From positions 1-46,768 of the forward strand of contig NZ_CAMYFI010000016.1 of assembly GCF_947255005.1 (NCBI RefSeq): a stretch of 46,768 bases of DNA, written 5' to 3'. Below are positions 33,156 through 40,431 of this stretch, one piece after another (position 1 is the first letter of the stretch; the number at the start of each line of letters is the position of its first letter). Source of the stretch: an uncultured Tessaracoccus sp. (GTDB lineage: Bacteria > Actinomycetota > Actinomycetes > Propionibacteriales > Propionibacteriaceae). Both the position numbers and the translations under genes were made by a program. Below the pieces are notes generated by a model, which was not told where the DNA came from, searched no databases, and worked only from the letters and a program-made list of their open reading frames with translations.

Positions 33156-33189
33156 TAGAATGACAGGCACGTCCACCCCCGGGAGGAAC
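33156..33189 (+). promoter_or_regulatory. Promoter and ribosome site of dapA
   Basis: TAGAAT at 33156-33161 is the likely -10. GGGAGGAACTG directly before ATG 33192 is the ribosome site, giving a leader of about 24 bases. Confidence 0.6.
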
Positions 33190-33191
33190 TG

Positions 33192-34100
33192 ATGACCGAA
33201 CAGCTCGAGCCGATTTTCGGGCGCATCGTGACCGCCATGGTCACGCCGTTGCGTGATGATCTCTCACTGGATCTCGACGCCGCCGTCACGCTCGCGAAGC
33301 ACCTCGTTGACGACCTCGGCAACGACGGGCTCGTCATCAACGGTACGACGGGGGAGTCACCCACCACTACCGACGCCGAGAAGCGCGACCTGCTGGCGGC
33401 CGTCGTCGAAGCTGTGGGGGATAGGGCCAGCATCGTCGCGGGCATCGGCACCAACGACACCCGTCACACGGTTGGGCGCGCGGAGGAGGCCGCTGAGCAG
33501 GGGGCCGACGGGGTGCTCGTCGTGACTCCGTACTATTCCCGCCCGCCGAAAGCTCAGCTCGAGCAGCACTTCAACACCGTCGCGGACGCCACAGATCTGC
33601 CGTGCATGCTCTACGACATTCCGCACCGCTCGGGCCTGCCTATCCCGGAAGACATGCTGATCCGGCTTGCCGAGCATCCCCGCATCGTCGCCGTGAAGGA
33701 CGCCAAGGGCGCCGTCGCGTCGAGTTCTGTGGTGATGTCGCAGACGAACCTGCAGTACTACGCAGGCGATGACGCCATGCTGCTGCCTCTGCTGGCCGTC
33801 GGCGGCGTGGGCGTGGTGGGCACGTCGACGCATTTCACGGCGAAGATTGCCCGCCAGATCACCGAAGCGTTCCTGGGGGGCAACGTGCGAGAAGCGACGC
33901 AGCTCAACCAGTTCGCGCTCCCCGCGTTCACCGGCGTATTCGCTTCACAGGGAGTGATGATGGTGAAGGCCGCGCTGAATGCCCGCGGCATGCACGTCGG
34001 CCCGTGCCGCCCACCCATGGGAGAGGTCACCGACGAGCAACTGCAAGGCTTTCTGCGGATCCTCGACGCGCATTTCGCATTCGAGCGCGGCGAAGCGTGA
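33192..34100 (+). CDS. dapA: 4-hydroxy-tetrahydrodipicolinate synthase
   Basis: The 302-residue aldolase condenses pyruvate and aspartate semialdehyde, the entry step to lysine/DAP. It shows NGTTGESPTTT (50-60), VTPYYSRPP with the conserved tyrosine, YDIPHRSG (141-148) and the Schiff-base lysine K169 in IVAVKDAKG. Length and motifs match DapA. In mycobacteria dapA lies elsewhere; here it sits between the Rv1220c-like gene and sigE. The sigE promoter begins five bases after its stop. Confidence 0.95.
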   Translation: MTEQLEPIFGRIVTAMVTPLRDDLSLDLDAAVTLAKHLVDDLGNDGLVINGTTGESPTTTDAEKRDLLAAVVEAVGDRASIVAGIGTNDTRHTVGRAEEAAEQGADGVLVVTPYYSRPPKAQLEQHFNTVADATDLPCMLYDIPHRSGLPIPEDMLIRLAEHPRIVAVKDAKGAVASSSVVMSQTNLQYYAGDDAMLLPLLAVGGVGVVGTSTHFTAKIARQITEAFLGGNVREATQLNQFALPAFTGVFASQGVMMVKAALNARGMHVGPCRPPMGEVTDEQLQGFLRILDAHFAFERGEA

Positions 34101-34104
34101 GCGG

Positions 34105-34131
34105 GGAACAAACCAATTCATTGGTTCGTTG
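34105..34131 (+). promoter_or_regulatory. Probable ECF (SigE-type) autoregulatory promoter with palindromic spacer
   Basis: GGAAC at 34105-34109 and CGTTG at 34127-34131 are spaced by 17 bases, close to the GGAAC/CGTT pattern of actinobacterial SigE-type promoters. The spacer contains the inverted repeat AACCAAT-TC-ATTGGTT (34111-34126), which could be a repressor operator. The -10 motif lies seven bases before the ATG at 34138. Confidence 0.5.
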
Positions 34132-34191
34132 TAGTGGATGCACAGGTTCCTCACAGGAAACCGTGGTGAAGTAGAGCACATGGAGCACCAG

Positions 34192-34752
34192 ATGAACGAC
34201 GCTGCGACGGCCGAATGGGTGGCGCCGACGTGGCAAGAGCTCGTGCGTGATCACTCCGCACAGGTGTACCGCTACGCGCTGCGTCTCACTGGGAATCCGC
34301 ACGACGCGGAAGATCTCACCCAAGAAGTCTTCGTGCGCGTGTTCAAGTCGATTCATACCTTCAAGCCGGGCACGTTGTCGGGCTGGTTGCATCGCATCAC
34401 CACGAACCTGTTCCTCGACCAGGCCCGTCGCCGCCAGAAAATCCGCATGGATGCGCTGTCCACCGCACCGGAGCAAATCTGGGGACTCAGCGAAGCCCCA
34501 GAGAACGTGCACCTCGACGGCCAGTTCGACGCCGATGTTGCCGCCGCGCTCGCCGCGTTGAAGCCTGAATACCGTGTGGCCGTCGTGCTGTGCGACGTCG
34601 AGGGTCTGAGCTACGAAGAGATTGCCCAAGTGTTGGACATCAAGCTCGGTACGGTTCGCAGCCGCATTGCCCGTGGCCGCTCTCAGCTACGTAAGGCGCT
34701 GAAGCATCGTGCACCTGCCGAGGGACGTTCGCGTTTCCTCGGGGTTGCCTGA
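34192..34752 (+). CDS. sigE: ECF sigma factor SigE
   Basis: The 186-residue sigma factor has region 2 (YRYALRLTGNPHDAEDLTQEVFVRVFKSIHTF ... GWLHRITTNLFLDQARRR) and region 4 (ALAALKPEYRVAVVLCDVEGLSYEEIAQVLDIKLGTVRSRIARGRSQLRKAL). It directs envelope-stress transcription. The ATG at 34192 is favoured by GGAG six bases upstream; ATG at 34138, in frame and seven bases from the ECF -10, could give a leaderless longer form of 204 residues, and ATG at 34180 is a third option. Several SigE start sites are known in M. tuberculosis. The anti-sigma gene starts one base after its stop. Confidence 0.9.
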   Translation: MNDAATAEWVAPTWQELVRDHSAQVYRYALRLTGNPHDAEDLTQEVFVRVFKSIHTFKPGTLSGWLHRITTNLFLDQARRRQKIRMDALSTAPEQIWGLSEAPENVHLDGQFDADVAAALAALKPEYRVAVVLCDVEGLSYEEIAQVLDIKLGTVRSRIARGRSQLRKALKHRAPAEGRSRFLGVA

Positions 34753-34753
34753 C

Positions 34754-36187
34754 GTGGCGCAAGGCTGTGGGAGATTTCACGACGATCTGTCGGGCTTCGT
34801 CGACGAGACGCTAACGCCCAGACGGTGGGACGAAGTCGCGATTCACCTGGCCGGATGCGTCAGCTGCCGTAAGGAAACCGCGGAGATCCGGGAACTGCGT
34901 TCGGCGCTGTCAAACGCGCGCAGCGTCGATGTCGATGCCCCCGCGTCGCTCGCTGACCGACTCGAAGCCATCGCCGGTGACGATTCCGATGTGCCCATTT
35001 ATTGGGGGAGCGAAGGGCCTTCGACGCTGCCTTCGAAGCGTCGAACAAGACAACGGTTCGTGCTGCGGGGTTCCGCAGCGGTGCTCACGCTCGCTATGGG
35101 CGTGGTCGTGCTGGCGGTGGTGTTGGCGCCTGGCCCGCGCCGCCTGGACAACACCGTCGACATAGCGCGCGAGCAGTTCGCCCAGCAGATAACGGCAGTG
35201 AACGTGCAGGAGTCCGTGGGCGCGTTGCTGCTGGCCCAAGACAAGGGCGCGCAGTTCCCCGTCGTGCAGCACGCCGAGGTGTACGGTGTGCCCTCCTCGC
35301 CAGCGCTTCCCATTTCGCGTACCGCAGCCGACGCCATGCTGTCGCGGGGCGCCACGTCCTACGTCGGGCTTGGCGGGGTGCAGGAGGTGTACATCGCAAC
35401 CGACGACGGCGGCGGATACGTGCGTGGCAATGTTGCTGTCACCCATGTGGCTGGGCGAGGCTCCGAACTGGTGGTATTCGACCGCGATGGCAATCGGTTC
35501 TCGTCGAGTTTCGCGCCCGACTACATCGCAGGCGTCGTCCAGGCCCCCGACAGCTGGGATTTCTATGTCTACCCGTCGACGGTGCAGCTCGCGGGGCGCC
35601 CGACGATGGAGCTTGAAGCGCGCAGCGGCGCTGCCGTCGTTGCTCGCTGGTGGCTCGACGTGGCCACCGGCATCACGTTGCGCAGTGAACGGTTTGGGAC
35701 GTCCGAGCGGCCGACCATCGTCTTTGGCTACGGAGAAGTGCGGCTAGGGGAGGTAGCGCTATCCGAGGATGCTCCGCGTGCGGTGTCGCTGTCGAAGGCT
35801 ACGACGAGCGGTGCGCGCGGGTGGTGCGTCGGGTTGACAACGTGCCCCAATGAGCTCGCCGGATTGCCGCTGGTTGCGTACTCGTCGACGAGCACGCAGG
35901 GCGAGCAGACGATGAGCCTGGTGTACTCGAATGGCTTCCAGACGCTCAGCGTGCGGTGGATGGAAGGGAGACTGGCCGAGGGTGAAGCTGTCAGCGCAGC
36001 CGCTGTAACAGGGCTCCCCTCGGTGACTGCATGGCAGGCGGGGCGAGGCGTGGTGTCGGTCACGACGAACGGCAGCCAGAAGCTGCTCGCCGAGGCCGTC
36101 GAGGAGCTGCCTGATCGTGCGCCATACGACCGAGGGCTTGGCGCGAGACTCGTCGCAGGGCTGGGCCGACTCACGGGCCTCGGCTGA
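34754..36187 (+). CDS. Membrane anti-sigma factor fused to an RseB-like domain
   Basis: The 477-residue protein has a cytoplasmic zinc-binding anti-sigma domain with H31-x3-C35-x2-C38 (HLAGCVSCRK), one membrane segment (about 104-125) and a large outer region (about 130-477). The first half of that region resembles the LolA/RseB-type sigma-E regulatory domain (QQITAVNVQESVGALLLAQDK ... YYPS-like YVYPSTVQLAGRP ... WWLDVATGITLRSERFG). It should bind SigE and sense outside stress. M. tuberculosis RseA is a short soluble protein, so this is a different layout. The GTG start is one base after the sigE stop. An HtrA protease gene, expected next, is absent. Confidence 0.78.
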   Translation: MAQGCGRFHDDLSGFVDETLTPRRWDEVAIHLAGCVSCRKETAEIRELRSALSNARSVDVDAPASLADRLEAIAGDDSDVPIYWGSEGPSTLPSKRRTRQRFVLRGSAAVLTLAMGVVVLAVVLAPGPRRLDNTVDIAREQFAQQITAVNVQESVGALLLAQDKGAQFPVVQHAEVYGVPSSPALPISRTAADAMLSRGATSYVGLGGVQEVYIATDDGGGYVRGNVAVTHVAGRGSELVVFDRDGNRFSSSFAPDYIAGVVQAPDSWDFYVYPSTVQLAGRPTMELEARSGAAVVARWWLDVATGITLRSERFGTSERPTIVFGYGEVRLGEVALSEDAPRAVSLSKATTSGARGWCVGLTTCPNELAGLPLVAYSSTSTQGEQTMSLVYSNGFQTLSVRWMEGRLAEGEAVSAAAVTGLPSVTAWQAGRGVVSVTTNGSQKLLAEAVEELPDRAPYDRGLGARLVAGLGRLTGLG

Positions 36188-36192
36188 TTCGG

Positions 36193-36205
36193 TACCATTT
36201 CGTTC
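36193..36205 (+). promoter_or_regulatory. Leaderless -10 box of tatB
   Basis: TACCAT at 36193-36198 is followed by seven bases and ATG at 36206. Confidence 0.55.
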
Positions 36206-36631
36206 ATGTTTGGGATTGATGCGGTTGAACTCGTCTTGATCCTCGTGCTTGCCGTGTTGTTGTTCGGGCCCGAGAAGCTTCCGCAGTTTTCGCGGAAGGT
36301 GGCTCGCATCTACGTGTATCTGCGAGGTATCGCTAACAACACGCAGAACACGTTGCGCGACCAGCTTGGTCCTGAGTACGCCGATCTCGAACTCGCCGAT
36401 CTGAACCCCAAAGCGTTTGTGAAGAAGCATCTCAGCCAAGAGGTTGCCGCTATCGAGGAAGCCAAGCGCGAGATCGAGGAGATGCGCCAGCAGCTCGAGG
36501 AGGCCACGCACAAGGTGGAGAGCGAGGTCGACGGGGCGAAAGAGGCGGCTCACGCCGCCACGAGCCGCAGCGTTGACGACGGTACGGCTGCCACCTGGGT
36601 GGCCTCCCCCTTCGATGACGAGGCGACGTAG
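36206..36631 (+). CDS. tatB: Sec-independent translocase subunit TatB
   Basis: The 141-residue protein has the TatA/B architecture: a short N-terminal membrane helix (about 4-20), hinge FGPEKLPQFSRK, an amphipathic helix and a long charged coiled-coil tail (EEAKREIEEMRQQLEEATHKVESEVDGAKEA). The glutamate E8 in the membrane helix (IDAVELV) marks TatB rather than TatA. It binds TatC for export of twin-arginine substrates such as the DUF4185 protein in this window. The location after sigE and its anti-sigma gene is conserved in actinobacteria. A cluster of family-4 boxes follows its stop. Confidence 0.9.
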   Translation: MFGIDAVELVLILVLAVLLFGPEKLPQFSRKVARIYVYLRGIANNTQNTLRDQLGPEYADLELADLNPKAFVKKHLSQEVAAIEEAKREIEEMRQQLEEATHKVESEVDGAKEAAHAATSRSVDDGTAATWVASPFDDEAT

Positions 36632-36650
36632 GCATCTGCCGCCCTCAGAC

Positions 36651-36845
36651 CGTCGAGTAGGCGGCGTAGCCGCCGTATCGAGACGCGGTGATGGTTTCGA
36701 TACGCCGCCTAGCCTCCACACAGATGATTGAGCCGCGGGCGCAGCCCGCGAGTCGAAATCATCTCGCCCCGGATTTCGATACGCCGCCTGCGGCGGCTAC
36801 TCAACCACCGGGGTGCCAGGTGGTCGGGCGGGCTACTCAACCACC
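36651..36845. repeat. Cluster of five GC-rich palindromic boxes (family 4)
   Basis: At least five boxes occur: 36651-36685 (GTCGAGTAGGCGGCG ... TATCGAGACG), 36693-36716 (GGTTTCGATACGCCGCCTAG, broken), 36726-36760 (GATTGAGCC ... GAGTCGAAATC), 36772-36809 (TTTCGATACGCCGCC ... GCTACTCAACCACC) and 36820-36845 (truncated, ending CTACTCAACCACC). They fill the 228-base gap between the convergent tatB and mrp genes and relate to the boxes at 92-237. Confidence 0.75.
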
Positions 36846-36859
36846 TGAGCGGGCGGACG

Positions 36860-38020
36860 CTACTGGCGCGGGGTCAGGTTGAGGCGCTGCCCGAGCAACG
36901 AGGGCTTGCGGGTGAGCAGATCGTCGGCCAGTTTCGTGAGCGCCTGAGCTGAGGCGTGGTCCGGAGCGGAGTCGACGACGGGGGTGCCGCGGTCGCCGCC
37001 GGCGAGGAGCTGCTCGTCGAACGGAACCTGCGCGAGCACCTCGACGGGGTACCCGACTCGCTCAGTGAGTGCCTCGGCCACCAACGCGCCACCGCCGGAA
37101 CCGAACAGCTCCAGGCGTTCCGTCTCGCCGCAATGTGAGCAAGGATGCTCGAGGTAGGCCATGTTCTCGACCACCCCCAGCACCCGCTGCTCCATGATGT
37201 GTGCCATGGTGCCGGCGCGCTCCGCGATCTCCCACGCAGCCTGCTGCGGGGTAGTCACCACGAGCACCTCGGAGCCGGGAATCTTCTGTCCGAGGCTCAT
37301 CGCGACATCACCCGTGCCGGGGGGAAGATCGAGCAGGAGGTAGTCAAGATCGCCCCAGAACACGTCGGTGAGGAGCTGCGTGAGCGCGCGGTCAAGGATG
37401 GGCCCACGCCAAGCCACCACCTGGTCGCGCGACTGCTTGAGCATGCCCATCGAGATGACTTTCAACCCTTCGAGCGCGGGCACGGGGAGGATCATGTCGT
37501 CGACGACAGTGGGGCGGGCGTCGCCGAGCCCCAACAGGTCGGGGATGGAATGGCCGTAGATGTCGGCGTCGAGGATGCCGACGGAGCGCCCAGCCTTCGC
37601 CAGCGCGACGGCGAGGTTGACCGTCACCGACGACTTGCCCACGCCGCCCTTACCGGAGGACACCGCGATCACCTTCGTGAGATTTCCGGGCTGCGCGAAC
37701 GGGATGACGCGCTCGGGTTCGCCGCCGCGCAGCATCTGGCGCATGGCCTCGCGCTGTTCGTCGTTCATGACGCCCAGTTCGACATCGACACTGGTCACAC
37801 CGTCGATGGGCTCGACAGCGGCGCGTACGCGCTGGATGATCTCGGTGCGCATCGGGCACCCGGACACGGTGAGCAGCACGCGCACGAACACGTGACCGTC
37901 GTCGGTGGCGTCGATCTCGTCAACCATGCCCAGATCGGTGATGGGGCGGCGGATCTCGGGATCCTCCACGCCGTGGAGCGCCTGGCGAACAAGTGGAAGA
38001 AGTGGGTTTTCAGTCACCAT
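36860..38020 (-). CDS. mrp: Mrp/ApbC-family Fe-S cluster carrier ATPase
   Basis: The 386-residue protein has an N-terminal MIP18/DUF59 domain (about 5-95, with TVSGCPMRTEI) and a ParA-like ATPase with the deviant Walker A SSGKGGVGKSSV (121-132). The CxxC motif CSHCGETERLELFG, used to bridge a [4Fe-4S] cluster in the dimer, is present. It transfers Fe-S clusters to target proteins. The start is either ATG 38020 or GTG 38017; the latter lies six bases after CACACT and fits the leaderless spacing rule. The gene is the last of a minus-strand group seen also in mycobacteria (Rv1229c-Rv1232c). Confidence 0.93.
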   Translation of the reverse strand: MVTENPLLPLVRQALHGVEDPEIRRPITDLGMVDEIDATDDGHVFVRVLLTVSGCPMRTEIIQRVRAAVEPIDGVTSVDVELGVMNDEQREAMRQMLRGGEPERVIPFAQPGNLTKVIAVSSGKGGVGKSSVTVNLAVALAKAGRSVGILDADIYGHSIPDLLGLGDARPTVVDDMILPVPALEGLKVISMGMLKQSRDQVVAWRGPILDRALTQLLTDVFWGDLDYLLLDLPPGTGDVAMSLGQKIPGSEVLVVTTPQQAAWEIAERAGTMAHIMEQRVLGVVENMAYLEHPCSHCGETERLELFGSGGGALVAEALTERVGYPVEVLAQVPFDEQLLAGGDRGTPVVDSAPDHASAQALTKLADDLLTRKPSLLGQRLNLTPRQ

Positions 38021-38047
38021 CTCAGTGTGTCACGGATCGTGGAAGGA

Positions 38048-38428
38048 TCAAGGGGAGAGGGGGCCGCGTTGCCCGTCGAGCGCATCCCCGAGGAACACGA
38101 ACGACGCTCCGACGAGCGCCAACAACCACACATGACCGAGCGCGGCGATCACCACGACTATCGGTACGACGACGACTTTCAACATGAAGCGCTCTTGCAG
38201 GCCGAGGCTACGTCGAGACCCCGGGGTGAGCAGCACCCACCACATGCCCGCGTAGGAGACGCCGAAGACCACGGCGATCACGATGGCCACCCAGCCGTGC
38301 CCGCCGATGTTGGAGAGCGAATAGGCACCCGTGGCGAGCAAGATGAGGTGTCCGATCAGCGACAGCAGCGCGAACCAGCGGATGCGCACCGGGGCGCCGG
38401 CGTCGTTGGGTATCTCAGGAGTTGGCAT
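38048..38428 (-). CDS. Small four-helix membrane protein
   Basis: The 126-residue protein has four predicted membrane segments (about 17-38, 45-66, 82-101 and 103-116) and short loops. No family with known function was recognised. Its start lies 14 bases inside the 3' end of the DUF1003 gene, which implies tight co-expression in the MgtE-like/DUF1003/this gene/mrp run. Confidence 0.7.
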   Translation of the reverse strand: MPTPEIPNDAGAPVRIRWFALLSLIGHLILLATGAYSLSNIGGHGWVAIVIAVVFGVSYAGMWWVLLTPGSRRSLGLQERFMLKVVVVPIVVVIAALGHVWLLALVGASFVFLGDALDGQRGPLSP

Positions 38429-38927
38429 TGTCGGCCTCCGGCTGTTGGCGGGCGTCGAGTTCGTCGAGGAGATCGCGAAGTTCGGTGCGCAGTTCGGAGC
38501 GCACGAAATCGCGGGTGGCGAGCTCGCCCAGGTTCATGCGAATCGCGGCGATCTCGCGGGCGAGGAAATCCATGTCAGCTCGCGACTGGGCAGCGAGGCG
38601 ACGGTCCTCGTCGAGGCTGATTTTGTCGCGATCCTCCTGGCGGTTCTGGGCCAGCAGAATCAGCGGCGCCGAGTACGAGGCCTGCGTCGAGAAGAATAGA
38701 TTCAGCAAGATGAACGGGTACGGATCCCATTTGAAGCCATAAATGCCGACGAGGTTCAGCGCCACCCAAGCCACGACGATGACCGTCATGTAAACCAGAA
38801 ACTTGGCGGTGCCCATGAAGCGCGCCACCGCCTCAGCGAACAGGCCGAACGCTTCCGAATCGAGCTGCACCTTCGGGAAGAAGGAGCGTTTCCCGTCGCG
38901 CGGTTTCGAGAGATCAACCTCAGCCAT
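38415..38927 (-). CDS. DUF1003 membrane protein
   Basis: The 170-residue protein carries the DUF1003 domain: ARFMGTAKFLVYMTVIVVAWVALN (first membrane segment, about 42-62), YGFKWDPYPFILLNLFFSTQASYSAPLILLAQNRQEDRDK (second, about 74-95) and a cytoplasmic coiled-coil tail. Family function is unknown. The adjacent MgtE-like gene overlaps its start by 8 bases, and this pairing is conserved in actinobacteria (Rv1231c-Rv1232c), so both proteins may serve one membrane or metal-related task. Confidence 0.88.
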   Translation of the reverse strand: MAEVDLSKPRDGKRSFFPKVQLDSEAFGLFAEAVARFMGTAKFLVYMTVIVVAWVALNLVGIYGFKWDPYPFILLNLFFSTQASYSAPLILLAQNRQEDRDKISLDEDRRLAAQSRADMDFLAREIAAIRMNLGELATRDFVRSELRTELRDLLDELDARQQPEADNANS

Positions 38928-40197
38928 GGTCTACCTCCTCACGTCGATCGTCAGACGGTTCCTCACCGTCCATCTGGTCGCCGCGCCAGTCGTCGGGAAG
39001 CATGTGGTCGAGCACATCATCGACGGTGACCGCGCCGACGAGCTGCCCCGCATCGTTGACCACCGGCGCCACGACGAGGTTGTATGTCGCGAAGTATCGG
39101 CTCACCTGCGCCAACGGGGTGCTGGTGTGCAGGGGCTCGAGCGTCTCATCCATCATGGTGGCCACCATCAGCGTCGGCGCCTCACGCAGGAGGCGCTGGG
39201 CGTGGATGGCACCAATGTACTTGCCAGTAGGGGTTTCGACGGGGGGTCGGGCCACGAACACCATCGACGCGAGCGCAGGGGTGAGGTCTTCGTTGCGGAC
39301 GTACGCCAGGGCCTGCGCCACCGTCGCATCACTCTCAACGATCACGGGCTCGGGGGTCATCATGCCGCCAGCGGTGTACTCGCCGTACACCAGCAGCCGT
39401 CGCACGTCGGAGGCGTCCTCGGGTTCCATGTGCTGCAGCAGATCCTCGGCGACGGCTGCGGGCAGGTCTCGGATGAGGTCCGCCGCGTCGTCGGGGTCCA
39501 TCTCCTCAAGCACGTCGGCGGCGCGCTCGGTATTCAAGGCCGAGATCACCTCGATCTGCTCATCCTCCGGCAGCTCTTCGAGCGCCTCCGCGAGCATGTC
39601 GTCCTCGAGCGCGTCAAGCACTTCGCCCAGCTGGCCAGGATCCATGTCGTGCAGCTCTTTGGCGATATCGGCGGGATTCATGTCGGCAAATTCGGCGACG
39701 AGGTTCGCCGTCGTGCGCCCCCTCGTGGCCTTGAGCGCGGGGACTTCCTTCCAGGAGACCACCTTCGGCTCCGACTTGCCGCCGAAACCGAACCGGCCAA
39801 CCTTGGTGACCCGCCGGATGGCCACCTGGGAAAGCTCCCACTCGTGGCTTCGGAACTCGTTCATGGAGACGTCAAGGATGGTGGTGGTACCGTCGCCGCC
39901 CTCGAGCGGGCGGTCGAACAGATCGGCGGCGACGAGGAGCTCCCCTTCGCGGCGCTGAAACTTTCGGGTATCGATGGTGCCCTGGATCGACACCTGGTTG
40001 CCCGTGATGTGGTGCACGCGCACCATGGGAATGAAGATCCGCTGCTTAGCAAACAGCTCGACGACAAGGCCCTTCACCCGGGGGGCGCGACCGTCGGCCC
40101 GGATGTAGCAGATGATGTCGCGGATGCGGCCGACCTGACTGTCGGAGGCGTCGACGAGGGGTAGCCCGATCACGCGCGAAATGAACACCTGCTCCAT
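38920..40197 (-). CDS. PRC-barrel, MgtE-N and CBS domain protein
   Basis: The 425-residue cytoplasmic protein has two N-terminal PRC-barrel-like regions (about 1-160), an MgtE N-terminal helical repeat domain (about 195-290, LHDMDPGQLGEVLDALEDD and EEMDPDDAADLIRDLP) and a CBS pair (about 300-405). It lacks the membrane channel of MgtE, so it is not a transporter by itself; a Mg2+- or nucleotide-sensing regulatory role is likely. The ATG at 40197 is set by a leaderless -10 box. It heads the minus-strand run with the DUF1003 gene. Confidence 0.88.
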   Translation of the reverse strand: MEQVFISRVIGLPLVDASDSQVGRIRDIICYIRADGRAPRVKGLVVELFAKQRIFIPMVRVHHITGNQVSIQGTIDTRKFQRREGELLVAADLFDRPLEGGDGTTTILDVSMNEFRSHEWELSQVAIRRVTKVGRFGFGGKSEPKVVSWKEVPALKATRGRTTANLVAEFADMNPADIAKELHDMDPGQLGEVLDALEDDMLAEALEELPEDEQIEVISALNTERAADVLEEMDPDDAADLIRDLPAAVAEDLLQHMEPEDASDVRRLLVYGEYTAGGMMTPEPVIVESDATVAQALAYVRNEDLTPALASMVFVARPPVETPTGKYIGAIHAQRLLREAPTLMVATMMDETLEPLHTSTPLAQVSRYFATYNLVVAPVVNDAGQLVGAVTVDDVLDHMLPDDWRGDQMDGEEPSDDRREEVDHG

Positions 40198-40210
40198 AGG
40201 CACCAATCTA
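40198..40210 (-). promoter_or_regulatory. Leaderless -10 box of the MgtE-N/CBS gene
   Basis: On the minus strand TAGATT (40210-40205) is followed by seven bases and ATG at 40197. Confidence 0.6.
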
Positions 40211-40261
40211 GCGGTTGCTCACGTGGGCTCAGAACAACGCTTGGTGGCGGGGCATGCTGAC

Positions 40262-40348
40262 GCGAACTGCAAAACTCGCCAACAGTTGAGTCTCTCCCGC
40301 GTGAGCCAAGCGTGAGGCGTCGCACTGTTGGCGAGTTTTGCAGTTCGC
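40262..40348. repeat. Family-2 palindromic element, upstream of the DUF559 gene
   Basis: A perfect 25-bp inverted repeat (40262-40286 and 40324-40348, outer arm GCGAACTGCAAAACTCGCCA) encloses a 37-nt loop. The loop contains GCGTGAG-ccaa-GCGTGAG (40299-40316). It is closely related to the copy at 41293-41371. Confidence 0.9.
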
Positions 40349-40371
40349 TCCAGCCACCCCCGGCACCGGAG

Positions 40372-40380
40372 TTATCCACA
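40372..40380 (+). other. Perfect DnaA-box-like sequence
   Basis: TTATCCACA occurs once, 51 bases before the DUF559 start. It matches the consensus DnaA box, but no cluster, AT-rich unwinding region or replication gene is nearby. Confidence 0.35.
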
Positions 40381-40431
40381 GCCCAGAAATTCGTCCTTCA
40401 CCTGAGCGGAGAATTCCGGTGAAGTGTGGGC

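Noticed and set aside
34105..34131. AACCAAT/ATTGGTT inverted repeat as dapA terminator
   Set aside because: The stem is short and AT-rich, has no T tract, and lies exactly in the spacer of an ECF-type promoter, so an operator is more likely.
40372..40380. Replication origin
   Set aside because: A single DnaA box without dnaA, dnaN, further boxes or an AT-rich stretch.
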